Positions 15,637-26,175 of a DNA stretch of 64,000 nucleotides are shown piece by piece. Source of the stretch: CAVPXC01 sp963709505 (lineage in GTDB: Bacteria > Chloroflexota > Anaerolineae > JAAEKA01); assembly GCA_963709505.1 (NCBI GenBank), contig CAVPXC010000007.1, positions 1-64,000 of the forward strand, written 5' to 3'. The notes beneath the pieces were generated by a model, which saw only the letters and a program-made list of their open reading frames with translations, was not told the DNA's origin and ran no database searches. The number at the start of each line of letters is the position of its first letter. Within the stretch, counting starts at the first letter, position 1. The position numbers and the translations under genes were made by a program.

Positions 15637-17032
15637 TTAAAGGGTAAACATCTGCCCGCGCTCGGGGATATCGACCTGGGCGAAACCTGCCCGATAAAGC
15701 AAGCTGCTAAGCGCTTCGGACAAATCTATCTCGCCGTGCACCAGGAAGATGTGCTTGAGACGCTTCGGGTCGAAATGTCCTGCCCATGCGATCAACTCAT
15801 CGCAGTCGGCGTGCACGCTATAGCCTTCGATCTTCTCGACCCTGGCCCGCACGTCGTACTCCTCGCCAAAGATGCGCACACGCCGATTGCCGTCCAAAAT
15901 GCGCCGGCCCAGCGTGTTCTCGGCTTGAAAGCCGGAGAACAAAATGGTGTTGTCCGGCTCTTCTATGTTGTTCTTCAGGTGATGCAAAATCCGGCCCGAT
16001 TCACACATGCCGGAGGCGCTGATGATGACGGCCGAATCGCGCAGATAGTTCAACGCCTTTGAGTCTTCGACGTCTCGAACATAGTTTAGTTTCCGGAAGC
16101 CAAAAGGATCGTTTCGCTGCTCGATCAGCTCCATCATCTCGGTGTCGTAGCATTCCGGATGCGACCGAAACACCTCGGTAACGTTCACCGCCAGAGGGCT
16201 ATCGACGTACATGCTGAGAACCGGTATCTTCTGGGAAATCGTGAGCTGCTGCAAGGCATAGACGAGTTCCTGGGTACGCCCAACGGCAAAGGCCGGGATG
16301 ATAACCTTGCCGTTGCGGCGGTGTGTCTCGTTGATGACCCGCCTCAATACTTGCTGTGCCTGTTCCCGGCTCTCGTGACGACGATTGCCATAGGTGCTCT
16401 CCATGATCAGGAAATCGGCCTCCGAAACCACTTCCGGGTCACGTAAGATGGCCATGCCATGGCGCCCCACGTCGCCTGAGAAGACCAGTCGCCGCTGTTG
16501 GGTACCTTCGGTGATTGACAGCACGACAATGGCCGACCCCAAGATATGGCCCGCGTCCTGGAAGCGCACGTTCACACCAGGCACAACCGCAAAGTCGCGG
16601 CCGTAGTCAATACTGACGAACTTTCGCACGGCCTGCACCGCATCGAGTTCGAGTGTACAGCGGCTCTATCGGCGGCAGCCCCTGGCGCACACGCTTCTTA
16701 TTGACGTAAGAGGCATCCTGTTCCTGAATGTGACCGCTATCCTGCAACATGGCGACGCACAGGTCGCGCGTCGCCGGTGTGCACCACACCGAGCCAGCGA
16801 AGCCCTGTTTAACCAAGTTGGGCAAGTTGCCCGAATGGTCGATGTGAGCGTGCGACAAAATCACTGCATCGATCGACTTAGGGTCGAACGGGAAGGTGAG
16901 ATTGCGCTCGTAGGTCAGTTGACGCGCGCCTTGAAAAAGTCCGCAGTCGAGCAGAATGCGCTGGCCGTCGATCTCCAAGAGATGCATGGAGCCTGTGACG
17001 GTGCGCGCGGCACCCCAAATAGTCAGTTGCAT
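15637..17032 (-). CDS. MBL-fold/beta-CASP ribonuclease-like protein, interrupted by one frameshift
   Basis: Start ATG 17032 with GAGGA 7 bases upstream. First part: MQLTIWGAARTVTGSMHLLE, LLDCGLFQG, then the metallo-beta-lactamase motif 2 SHAHIDHSGNLP. Second part: DAGHILGSA (motif 3), FSGDVGRHG, MESTYGNRRHE, and beta-CASP motifs ISASGMCESGRI and YSVHADCDEL, ending IFLVHGE. This is the CPSF-73/Ysh1-type family of RNA-processing nucleases found in bacteria and archaea (about 465 residues). The frame breaks near 16638: one extra base between EPLYT and DAVQAVRKF. Likely an error or fresh mutation because both halves are well conserved. Confidence 0.88.
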
Positions 17033-17090
17033 AGTTGGTCCTCGCAATTCACAGGAGACATCGGGGGGAGCCTCGATGTCTTCAAGAAAG

Positions 17091-18278
17091 TCACGCCTGG
17101 ATCAGCACCTGCACGATGGCGCTGCCGTACTCGCCCAGCTTCCAGGGTCCCATCACGCCGAGCGTTTGCAGAGCATCCACACTTCTGGGTGCCTGCCGCG
17201 CGATCGCCATCAGCTGGTCGTTGGTGAAGATCACGTCCGGATCGACCCCGCGCTGGCGGGCGCGGTTGCCTCGCCAGGCGCGCAACGCATCGTAGCGTTC
17301 CATGGTGCGCGAGTCGGGCCGGCCATTGCTGTCGGGTCGCTTCGGCGGCATAGGCGTCGAGGCGCTGCGGCCACGACGAATTGTGTCAAGTAAATCGCTG
17401 CCATAGCGGCGCACCTGATGCGTCGTCATCCCGCGAACGCGCCCAAGATCATTCATGTTGGCCGGTTGAGCGCGGCTGAGCGCCACCAGGCTGTGCTGGT
17501 CGAGCACTTTGAAAGGTGGGCAATTCTCTCGCTGCGCCTGGTCTTCTCGAAACAGGTACAGCGCCTGCAACACCGCCAACTCCTGAGACGACAAATCGCG
17601 GGCGCCGGCGATGTTCCAAAATCCATTGGGATCGAATGGCTTATCTACCCACTCTACGATCGAGATACGCTCGAAGGCCTCCAGGGCCTCTTCCCACCGT
17701 TTACACTCCTTGAGCGCCTGCTCCTGTAATGCGCGCAACGGCAGCAAGTAGTGCGTGTCGAGTTTGGCATATGCGAGCAGATCGGGCTCGAGGGGACGGT
17801 ATCCCCAATTTGCACGCTGCAAGCTCTTGTCTAACGTCACCCCGAACTTCTCGGCAAGGATGCCTGCCAGGCCCGCCTGTGCCCATCCCATGATGCGCGC
17901 CGCCAACATGGTGTCGAAGAGGTTGACAAAAGTGAACTGGTGGTCACGCTTCAAACCTAATATGTCGTTCTCGGCGGCGTGAAAGATCTTCTGGCACATC
18001 GGATCGGCAAAGAGCGCGCCCAGTGGCTTCACATCGACCGCCAGCGGGTCGACCACGTAGTCCGCACCGGGTAAGGAGATTTGAATGAGGCAGACCTCGT
18101 GGTAGTACGCATACAGGCTGTTTAACTCCGTATCCACGCCGACGATAGGCGCCTGTCGTGCGGCGACCATAAACTCCTGCATGGCCTGCTCTCGGTCGAT
18201 GAAAATGGGGGGTTCTGCCGCAGTTCGGCTCGCTCCTGTCCGGCCCCCGCCATCATACGTTTGGGTTGGTATGCTCAT
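17091..18278 (-). CDS. rnd: Ribonuclease D-like 3'-5' exonuclease with HRDC domain
   Basis: About 395 residues from the ATG at 18278 (an in-frame GTG/ATG start 36 bases upstream is possible). DnaQ-like DEDD exonuclease: IVGVDTELNSLYAY (motif I with D and E), KIFHAAENDILGLKRD (motif II), and LLAYAKLDTHYLLPLR (motif III, Y and D). A HRDC domain follows at about 230-305 (ELAVLQALYLFREDQA, then VRGMTTHQVRRYG). The C-terminus repeats a second HRDC-like segment (RYDALRAWRGNRARQRG). RNase D trims tRNA and other small RNA 3' ends. Confidence 0.9.
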   Translation of the reverse strand: MSIPTQTYDGGGRTGASRTAAEPPIFIDREQAMQEFMVAARQAPIVGVDTELNSLYAYYHEVCLIQISLPGADYVVDPLAVDVKPLGALFADPMCQKIFHAAENDILGLKRDHQFTFVNLFDTMLAARIMGWAQAGLAGILAEKFGVTLDKSLQRANWGYRPLEPDLLAYAKLDTHYLLPLRALQEQALKECKRWEEALEAFERISIVEWVDKPFDPNGFWNIAGARDLSSQELAVLQALYLFREDQAQRENCPPFKVLDQHSLVALSRAQPANMNDLGRVRGMTTHQVRRYGSDLLDTIRRGRSASTPMPPKRPDSNGRPDSRTMERYDALRAWRGNRARQRGVDPDVIFTNDQLMAIARQAPRSVDALQTLGVMGPWKLGEYGSAIVQVLIQA

Positions 18279-18332
18279 AGTCAGATCTTCTGCCCCATGC
18301 CGATCGCAGCGCAAAACGCACCTCGACCTGTA

Positions 18333-19251
18333 TCATAGGAATCCTCGTTTTCGAAAGTAATATAGCATGCCGCCGGCGACGGCAATCATGATAGACACCA
18401 CAAAAAAGAAACCCAACTCGCTGCTGGCGGCAGGAAGCCAGGTCAGATTCATTCCGTAGATCCCGGAGATGAGCGTCAATGGCAGCATCACGACCGAAAT
18501 GACCGTTAGTATCCGGATCACGTCGTTCGTGCGGTAGGACGACACCGAATCGGAAGTCTCGCTGAGCCCTTCGATAATCTCGCGATACTCCTCGAGGATA
18601 TCCCAAGCACGGGAGAAGCCGTCGACGATGTCGCTGAAATAGACTTCCATGTCCTGTTGGATGAACGGTCGCTCTTTGCGCTCCAGATTGCTGACGATGG
18701 CAATCTGCGGCCTGACGACACGGCGCAGCGTAATAATGTCACGGCGGATCAATGAGATCTCCTGCACGATCTGGCGCATGTTCTCGGTGAACATGAGTTC
18801 TTCGACCGACACGATCTTGGCATCCAGCTTGCGTAACATGGCGAACATGATAGTCTACCATGCCGTCCAGGATATGGTACAAGAGACGTCCTGGCCCGTG
18901 GCTCATATACTTCGCGCAGACCACACCATCGGAACGACAGGCATTGAACAGATCGTTGAGTGGCTTGAGCTGCCCATCTTGAATAGAGATCAGATATCCA
19001 GGCCCGATGAAAAAGTCCACTTCGCTCGGGCGAGTGAACAACATCTGGCGATCGTAGATCGGGAACTGCATCACGATGAACGAGTAGTCATCGTAGTCAT
19101 CGATCTTCGGGCGCTCGATCGGGCTCAGGATGTCTTCGAGGTCCAGCGGATGGAAAGGATAGTGTTTCCGCAGGTAAGCCACATCGTCCGGTGTCGGCTT
19201 CTCGATGTTCACCCAGGTCAGGCGCTGATGAGTTAGTGCTGCAACGCTCAT
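18333..19251 (-). CDS. corA: CorA-family Mg2+/Co2+ transporter, interrupted by one frameshift
   Basis: Two minus-strand frames build a CorA of about 305 residues. Part 1 from ATG 19251: HYPFHPLDLEDILSP, YSFIVMQFPIYD, EVDFFIGPGYLISIQ, LLYHILDGMVDY. Part 2: MLRKLDAKIVSVEE, then two C-terminal membrane helices with the selectivity-filter motif GIYGMNLTW (GMN) near 18450. The frame changes near 18848 after GMVDY. CorA forms a pentameric channel in the inner membrane for Mg2+ uptake. The single break and conserved halves favour an assembly error or recent mutation. Confidence 0.88.
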
Positions 19252-19377
19252 TGGATTCCACCTGTGCTGGCATCTCCGGTTGGCTAGCTCCGTAGCGCCT
19301 TCACCGTATCGCTACGAGCCATCTGGTGAAGTATTATAGCACATGCCGGAAAAACCCAAGGCATTGCGTAACTAAAC

Positions 19378-19461
19378 AGGTGCGGGGCACTTGATTTTGC
19401 GTCTATGAAAACCCCTTCAATGCCGAGAAAGCTCTTGTTATAAGTCAAGTGCCCGGCACCT
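19378..19461. repeat. Inverted repeat, AGGTGCCGGGCAC family, copy 2
   Basis: Arms AGGTGCGGGGCACTTGA (19378-19394) and TCAAGTGCCCGGCACCT (19445-19461) pair with one mismatch around a 50-base loop. The arms match those at 3057-3110 apart from two positions. Confidence 0.85.
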
Positions 19462-19506
19462 TAGTAGGCATGGCCTTGCGGAGTGGCATTAGTCGCCCAA
19501 TTGTGT

Positions 19507-19535
19507 TTGACTTATGCTTATCTTCGCGCTATAAT
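19507..19535 (+). promoter_or_regulatory. Sigma70-type promoter of hppA
   Basis: TTGACT (19507-19512) and perfect TATAAT (19530-19535), spacer 17. It predicts a 5' leader of about 235 bases. Confidence 0.8.
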
Positions 19536-19539
19536 TCAC

Positions 19540-19760
19540 GCGCTATTTGGGTGCCATAGGGGGCGCTGATGGTTGCTCGTAAGGACCCAAAGCGCCTCAG
19601 AGGGCTATTTCACGCGTCGTCCCACTGCGCCGCCCTCTCCTAGTTCGATTGGCCCCTTCTTCGCAACCCAGTCTTGCACTGTCACTAGAGCAATTGTCTG
19701 GACTGGACTCTCGTGTAATATCCGGCCGGCGCGGCCGGTAGGTTTTATCCTGACTTTCAG
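19540..19760 (+). promoter_or_regulatory. Structured hppA leader: pseudoknot plus terminator-like hairpin (candidate cis-regulatory RNA)
   Basis: TTTGGGT (19546-19552) pairs with ACCCAAA (19585-19591), while GGCGC (19562-19566), inside that loop, pairs with GCGCC (19592-19596) directly 3' of it: an H-type pseudoknot with abutting helices. A third helix AGAGGG/CCCTCT (19599-19604 with 19633-19638) follows. Further down CCGGCC/GGCCGG (19722-19727, 19733-19738) precedes TAGGTTTTA, a weak terminator-like element 40 bases before the start codon. I could not match it to a riboswitch class I know. Confidence 0.45.
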
Positions 19761-19777
19761 GGAGGTAAGTTCTCGCT

Positions 19778-22055
<2,278 letters not shown>

Positions 22056-22074
22056 CGATAGTCTCTCAATAGCC

Positions 22075-22113
22075 TAAAAAGCTGGGAGGACGGATGCGTT
22101 CTTCCAGCTTTTT
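22075..22113. terminator. Bidirectional-looking terminator after hppA
   Basis: AAAAAGCTGGGAGGA pairs with TCTTCCAGCTTTTT (one G-T pair); A run on one side and T run on the other, 20 bases after the hppA stop. Confidence 0.88.
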
Positions 22114-22132
22114 AACTCTCAGTTCCTCCGAG

Positions 22133-22212
22133 AGATCGGTCCGGTCACCGAAGACCGGACCGATCTAAAAAATCAAGAGTGATCGGTCCGGTCTTCGGTG
22201 ACCGGACCGATC
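22133..22212. repeat. Pair of mutually inverted palindromes
   Basis: First palindrome AGATCGGTCCGGTC / GACCGGACCGATCT with loop ACCGAA at 22133-22166; second at 22181-22212 has the same arms with loop TTCGGT, that is, the reverse complement. Each is followed by a direct repeat (CTAA..ATCAAGAG). Located between the hppA terminator and the next start codon. Confidence 0.85.
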
Positions 22213-22230
22213 TAAGGATCAAGAGTTCCT

Positions 22231-23262
22231 ATGTCCCACTCCACCGCCTACTGTTACGACCCGTTTAACCTGCGCCACCATCTGGCCGGCCATCCGGAGA
22301 ACCGGGAACGGCTTCGCGGCACATGGAACTTGTTGCAGAGCGAGGGCGCGCTGGAGGGACTGCTGGAGGTGCCGTGCACGCCGGCGAGCGACGAACGGCT
22401 GCTGCGCGTGCACGGCCGGCGACACCTGCAGACGGTGGCACTGGCTGCCCAGCACAGCACGCATCTTGACCCCGATACCTACGTTGGCAGCAACTCTGAA
22501 CAGGCTGCGCGGTTGGCAGTCGGCGGCCTGTGCAATGTGGTGGATGCTGTGCTGGCCGGCCAGGCCACCAACGGCTTTGCTCTGGTTCGTCCGCCCGGCC
22601 ATCATGCAACCCCGGACCGCGGCATGGGCTTCTGTCTGTATAACAATGTCGCCATCGCCGCGCGCGCGGCTCGGGCCGAACACGGTCTGAAACGGGTGCT
22701 GATTGTCGACTTCGACGTGCACCATGGCAACGGCACGCAAGATGCCTTCTACGATGACGGCAGCGTACTCTTCTTCAGCACCCACCAGTACCCATTCTAT
22801 CCCGGCACCGGCCATTGGCGCGAGACCGGCAGCGGCGCGGGCGCAGGCGCCACCATCAACATTCCCTTCCCGGCCGGCAGCGGCGATCCATCCTATCTCG
22901 CGGCCTTCGACACGATCCTTGCACCCCTCGCCCGCCGATTCGCACCACAACTGATCCTGGTCTCCGCCGGCTACGACGCGCACTGGAACGACCCGCTGGC
23001 GGGCATGGCGCTGACAATCTCCGGCTACGCCCAGCTGGTGGACAGGCTGCTGGCTCTGGCTAAAGAGCTGTGTGGCGGACAGATCGTCTTCACGCTCGAG
23101 GGTGGCTACCACCTGGAGGTGCTGGCGCACTGTGTGCTAAATACCATCCGTCAGATGAGCTACAGCGACTCATCGATCAGCGACCCGCTGGGGACCTGCC
23201 CATGGGGCGAGCACGATGCCAGCACCGTGCTCGCCCAAGTGCGCGCGATGCATCTTGGGTAG
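22231..23262 (+). CDS. Class II histone deacetylase-like amidohydrolase
   Basis: 343 residues, arginase/deacetylase fold. Zn-hydrolase motifs: LVRPPGHHATPDRGMGFCLYNN split as RPPGHHA (catalytic His pair) and GFCLYNNVA, RVLIVDFDVHHGNGTQDAFY (two metal ligands, D and H), LVSAGYDAHWNDPLAGM (third ligand D), LEGGYHLEVLA near the end. Bacterial members act on acetylated polyamines, acetoin-related or other amides; the substrate cannot be told. Monocistronic between the palindrome pair and ndk. Confidence 0.9.
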   Translation: MSHSTAYCYDPFNLRHHLAGHPENRERLRGTWNLLQSEGALEGLLEVPCTPASDERLLRVHGRRHLQTVALAAQHSTHLDPDTYVGSNSEQAARLAVGGLCNVVDAVLAGQATNGFALVRPPGHHATPDRGMGFCLYNNVAIAARAARAEHGLKRVLIVDFDVHHGNGTQDAFYDDGSVLFFSTHQYPFYPGTGHWRETGSGAGAGATINIPFPAGSGDPSYLAAFDTILAPLARRFAPQLILVSAGYDAHWNDPLAGMALTISGYAQLVDRLLALAKELCGGQIVFTLEGGYHLEVLAHCVLNTIRQMSYSDSSISDPLGTCPWGEHDASTVLAQVRAMHLG

Positions 23263-23363
23263 CGTGATAGTTCGGTTGTTGTTGGGGCACCATTCCGGTG
23301 GTTACTCGCCGGTCCTCAAACTGCCGGAGGCACGCGAAAGAACTCCCAACGCGTGTTCGTTCT

Positions 23364-23392
23364 TTGCGGCACAATTAAGGCCGTGTTACAAT
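23364..23392 (+). promoter_or_regulatory. Sigma70-type promoter of ndk
   Basis: TTGCGG (23364-23369) and TACAAT (23387-23392), spacer 17. Confidence 0.6.
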
Positions 23393-23458
23393 GTGCAGGG
23401 TTGGCAAGCCCGGCCCATAGATAAGCGGTTTTCAACCAAGAACACGAAGGAGATGCAT

Positions 23459-23908
23459 GTGGAACGCACCCTGGTTATCATCAAACCCGACGCCGTGCAG
23501 CGCGGGTTGATCGGCGAGATTGTCTCCCGGCTGGAGCGTCGTGGTTTACGAATCGCCGGCATGAAGCTGATTCAGGTCAACGAGCAGCTAGCTCGTCAGC
23601 ACTATGCCGTGCATGACGGCAAACCTTTCTTCCCGGGGCTGATCAAGTTCATCACCTCCGGGCCGGTGGTGGTCATGGCGCTCGAAGGCAAGGATGCCAT
23701 CGCCATCACCCGAGCCACCATGGGCACAACTGCGCCTGGCAAGGCGGCCCCTGGATCGATCCGCGCCGACTTGGCCATGGACATCGGCTACAACCTGGTC
23801 CACGGCTCGGACGGCCCGGAAACGGCCGCGCAGGAATTGGCCCTGTGGTTCGGTGCGGATGAAATCGTCAGCTATCAGCGCGTGATCGATGCGTGGATTT
23901 ACGAGTGA
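23459..23908 (+). CDS. ndk: Nucleoside diphosphate kinase
   Basis: 149 residues. GTG at 23459 is chosen: GAAGGAG lies 7 bases upstream, whereas the ATG at 23453 sits against it; the encoded start then reads (M)ERTLVIIKPDAVQRGL as in the family. Motifs: KPDAVQRG, GPVVVMALEGKDAI, ATMGTTAPGKAAPGSIR, and the phosphorylated His in NLVHGSDGPETA. Balances NTP pools by a ping-pong phosphohistidine mechanism in the cytoplasm. Confidence 0.96.
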   Translation: MERTLVIIKPDAVQRGLIGEIVSRLERRGLRIAGMKLIQVNEQLARQHYAVHDGKPFFPGLIKFITSGPVVVMALEGKDAIAITRATMGTTAPGKAAPGSIRADLAMDIGYNLVHGSDGPETAAQELALWFGADEIVSYQRVIDAWIYE

Positions 23909-23934
23909 GAGGAAGGGGGCTGGGAAATTGGTAA

Positions 23935-24051
23935 ATTGGTAGATTGGGGGTGGATGATCGCTTGTGAAAAAGTGAGACGGGTGTGTCACGAAAGGTGCAC
24001 ACCCGTCTCTTGTCGTCTGGCAACCAACCACTCCGCCCCCAATCTACCAAT
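23935..24051. repeat. Inverted repeat enclosing a terminator-like hairpin after ndk
   Basis: Perfect 16-bp arms ATTGGTAGATTGGGGG (23935-23950) and its reverse complement (24036-24051) enclose a second hairpin, GAGACGGGTGTG / CACACCCGTCTC (23974-23985, 23998-24009). The inner stem may terminate ndk and, on the other strand, rsfS, although the T tracts are poor. Confidence 0.75.
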
Positions 24052-24052
24052 T

Positions 24053-24403
24053 CTACTGGATTTTCAACACCACCGGCGCATCTTTCCACAGTTCTTCGAG
24101 TTTGTAGAAACTGCGGGTAGGTGCGTCAAACACGTGAACAACTACGTCACTGTAGTCGATCAGCGCCCAGCCAGAATCTCCCCTGCCTTCAGGGGGATGC
24201 AGCGGCAGCAGGCCATCCTGTTGCTTCAATTCCATAGATAACGAGTCTAAAATGGCCTGGGTCTGGCGCGAGCTTTGCGAGGTGCATACCACGAAATAAT
24301 CCGCCAGGACAGTGACCTGACGCAGGTCCAGCAGTGTGATTTCCAGCGCCTGCTTGTCTTCGACCAGGTCAACTATTTTGCGTGCGAGTTCTGTAGAGTT
24401 CAG
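24053..24403 (-). CDS. rsfS: Ribosomal silencing factor RsfS (Iojap), with a CTG start
   Basis: 116 residues. Binds uL14 on the 50S subunit and blocks subunit joining in starvation. Sequence: LARKIVDLVEDKQALEITLLDL, then VLADYFVVCTSQSSRQTQAI and the conserved DYSDVVVHVF near residue 90, closing YKLEELWKDAP. The frame has a stop 7 codons upstream and no ATG/GTG/TTG before the conserved N-terminus; a CTG at 24403 is preceded by AGGAGA with a 7-base spacer, so I propose CTG initiation. A later GTG (24292) would delete the conserved N-terminal third. Confidence 0.88.
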   Translation of the reverse strand: MNSTELARKIVDLVEDKQALEITLLDLRQVTVLADYFVVCTSQSSRQTQAILDSLSMELKQQDGLLPLHPPEGRGDSGWALIDYSDVVVHVFDAPTRSFYKLEELWKDAPVVLKIQ

Positions 24404-24524
24404 TTTGCTTTCTCCTGCTTGTCATCCGGCCGGTGGCTCGCCAGGAACCATTGTCCCGGCCTCCAGAGTCTATTTCCTTAAACCATTCTAACACAGACAC
24501 GATGTTTGAGCAAGGCGAGTCAAG

Positions 24525-26138
24525 TCACCGACAACTTGTTTGGAGCGGCGAGAGCAAATCCAAGCCCCAGAGCAATGCCTTTGAAGGCGTCGAGGTCGTT
24601 TCCTCATTGGGGGCGAACTGGTTTGTGTCGTAGGCACGTGCTGCGATACCAGGCCAGTCCAATTGACGACTGGCCGTGCGCTGCCGGGAGAAGCTCGTCG
24701 GCAGGGTTTGGTTCAGATCGCGATAGGGGGTTACCGTGCTGATGAGCCAGATGCGTTGGCCACCCGGAACCGCCTCCAGCGCGGCCAAATCTGTGGCGAC
24801 CAAGGCCTGCCAGGGAGCATGCTCGCCCCAGTAGTAATCAAAAACCGGTGCGTCCATCTCATCCACCCACACGGAGTCGCCGGCTTGTACTACCAATGCC
24901 AGTTCGGCAGTGGCCGACCGCCAGGGCGGCTTGGGGATGGCTATGACGGTGACGAGGCTCAGCAATAGCAAAACCGCAAGCGTACCGCCGATCACCAGGC
25001 GCGGCCAGGTATTGCGGCTTGTCTCGCTGCGCCACTGGTACGTCCACGCCCAGGCCGCGGCAATCGACACAAACGGCACCAGCATGGTTAGGTGGCGCTT
25101 GACCGTGTAGAGCCTGGGTACGGCGCCGGCCACAGCGAGCACCAAGACTAGACCCAACAGAAACCAGGCAACCAGTGGGCTGCTGATCCAGCTTCGTACC
25201 CGTGGGCTACGTCGCACAGCCAGCGCAATCACTATGCCTGCAGCCACTGCAACGACCAGTCCCAGCGCGATCAAACGTCGGGCCTGGTCAGGCGTTAGCT
25301 CCACGCCCAACCCTTGCGCCTGCACCGCCAAGAAGACTGCCTGATACGAGGGTCCGGCCCATACCGCGCGCTGCTCCGATGTCAGCCACCAACCAGCCAA
25401 CGGAGCCAATAGCACCACCTGAATCGCAAGCCAACGCGAGCCCTTACCTTTCAGATTCATACGCGCAGTAGGTCGCTCCGATTGTTGGTCTGCCGACCCG
25501 GGGATCTGCTGATTTTCTGGCTCTTTCCGCCACGGCCAGCCGCTTGTCAGGAACAGGCTCAGCCCGAACCATACCACCAGCGCGCCATATTCGGCAAACA
25601 AGGCCAGCCAGCCAAATAGCAGGAACAGGCCAGCGTTGCCCAGCGATGGCCGCAGCCACCAGCGCAGCCCTACCCACACCATCAACAGCGCCAACGCGCT
25701 CAGTAGAGCGTACGGCCGCGCCTCCTGGCTGTACCAGATGTGTAGCGGCGCAAAAGCCACCAGCCCGGCAGCCAGCAACGCGGCTCGATCGGCCCACGCT
25801 GCATTTGGGGATGCGACAGGGCGGATGGCCTGCCTGGCTACTAGCCAGGTCAGCGGCACAGCCAGGGCGCCGGCCAGCGCCGACGGCAGACGCAGCCACC
25901 ACTCGCTCGCGCCAAGCACAGCGACAGCGCGCAACAATAGGTAGTAGCCGGGAGGATGTGGGTCACACAGGCCCCAGAGTATCGTGGCAACCGGCAGTTG
26001 CGAGAAGTAGTAGCTGCTACCCTCGTCGGTGAGCAGTGACTTGCTGCCCAGCGCTAGCAGCCTGAGCGCTAGTGCGGCCAGGGTCAGCAGGACGAGGACC
26101 AGGAGGGAGGTGGGGAGTTGGATACGGCGAGGCGCCAT
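24525..26138 (-). CDS. Polytopic glycosyltransferase, PMT/ArnT-like (GT39/GT83 type)
   Basis: 537 residues with about 11 hydrophobic helices. The first loop after helix 1 holds SLLTDEGSSYYF with the acidic DE typical of the PMT_2/GT-C fold, and CDPHPPGYYLLLRA follows, matching the 'HPP.Y..L' pattern of GT-C enzymes. The ~130-residue hydrophilic C-terminus would lie outside. It probably moves sugar from a polyprenyl-phosphate donor to a lipid or protein. It precedes the polymerase/ligase-like protein on the same strand (37-base gap), suggesting a small envelope-glycan unit. Substrate unknown. Confidence 0.78.
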   Translation of the reverse strand: MAPRRIQLPTSLLVLVLLTLAALALRLLALGSKSLLTDEGSSYYFSQLPVATILWGLCDPHPPGYYLLLRAVAVLGASEWWLRLPSALAGALAVPLTWLVARQAIRPVASPNAAWADRAALLAAGLVAFAPLHIWYSQEARPYALLSALALLMVWVGLRWWLRPSLGNAGLFLLFGWLALFAEYGALVVWFGLSLFLTSGWPWRKEPENQQIPGSADQQSERPTARMNLKGKGSRWLAIQVVLLAPLAGWWLTSEQRAVWAGPSYQAVFLAVQAQGLGVELTPDQARRLIALGLVVAVAAGIVIALAVRRSPRVRSWISSPLVAWFLLGLVLVLAVAGAVPRLYTVKRHLTMLVPFVSIAAAWAWTYQWRSETSRNTWPRLVIGGTLAVLLLLSLVTVIAIPKPPWRSATAELALVVQAGDSVWVDEMDAPVFDYYWGEHAPWQALVATDLAALEAVPGGQRIWLISTVTPYRDLNQTLPTSFSRQRTASRQLDWPGIAARAYDTNQFAPNEETTSTPSKALLWGLDLLSPLQTSCR

Positions 26139-26175
26139 GAGGCGGTCAGTAGAAACAGTGAACAGTGAAAAAGGA

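Noticed and set aside
19540..19760. Fluoride (crcB) riboswitch upstream of hppA
   Set aside because: A GCTGATGG element is present, but the required 5' GGnGATGG hairpin and matching long-range pairing are absent.
24053..24292. rsfS starting at the GTG at 24292
   Set aside because: It would remove the conserved N-terminal helix; the in-frame region upstream clearly encodes RsfS sequence back to the CTG.
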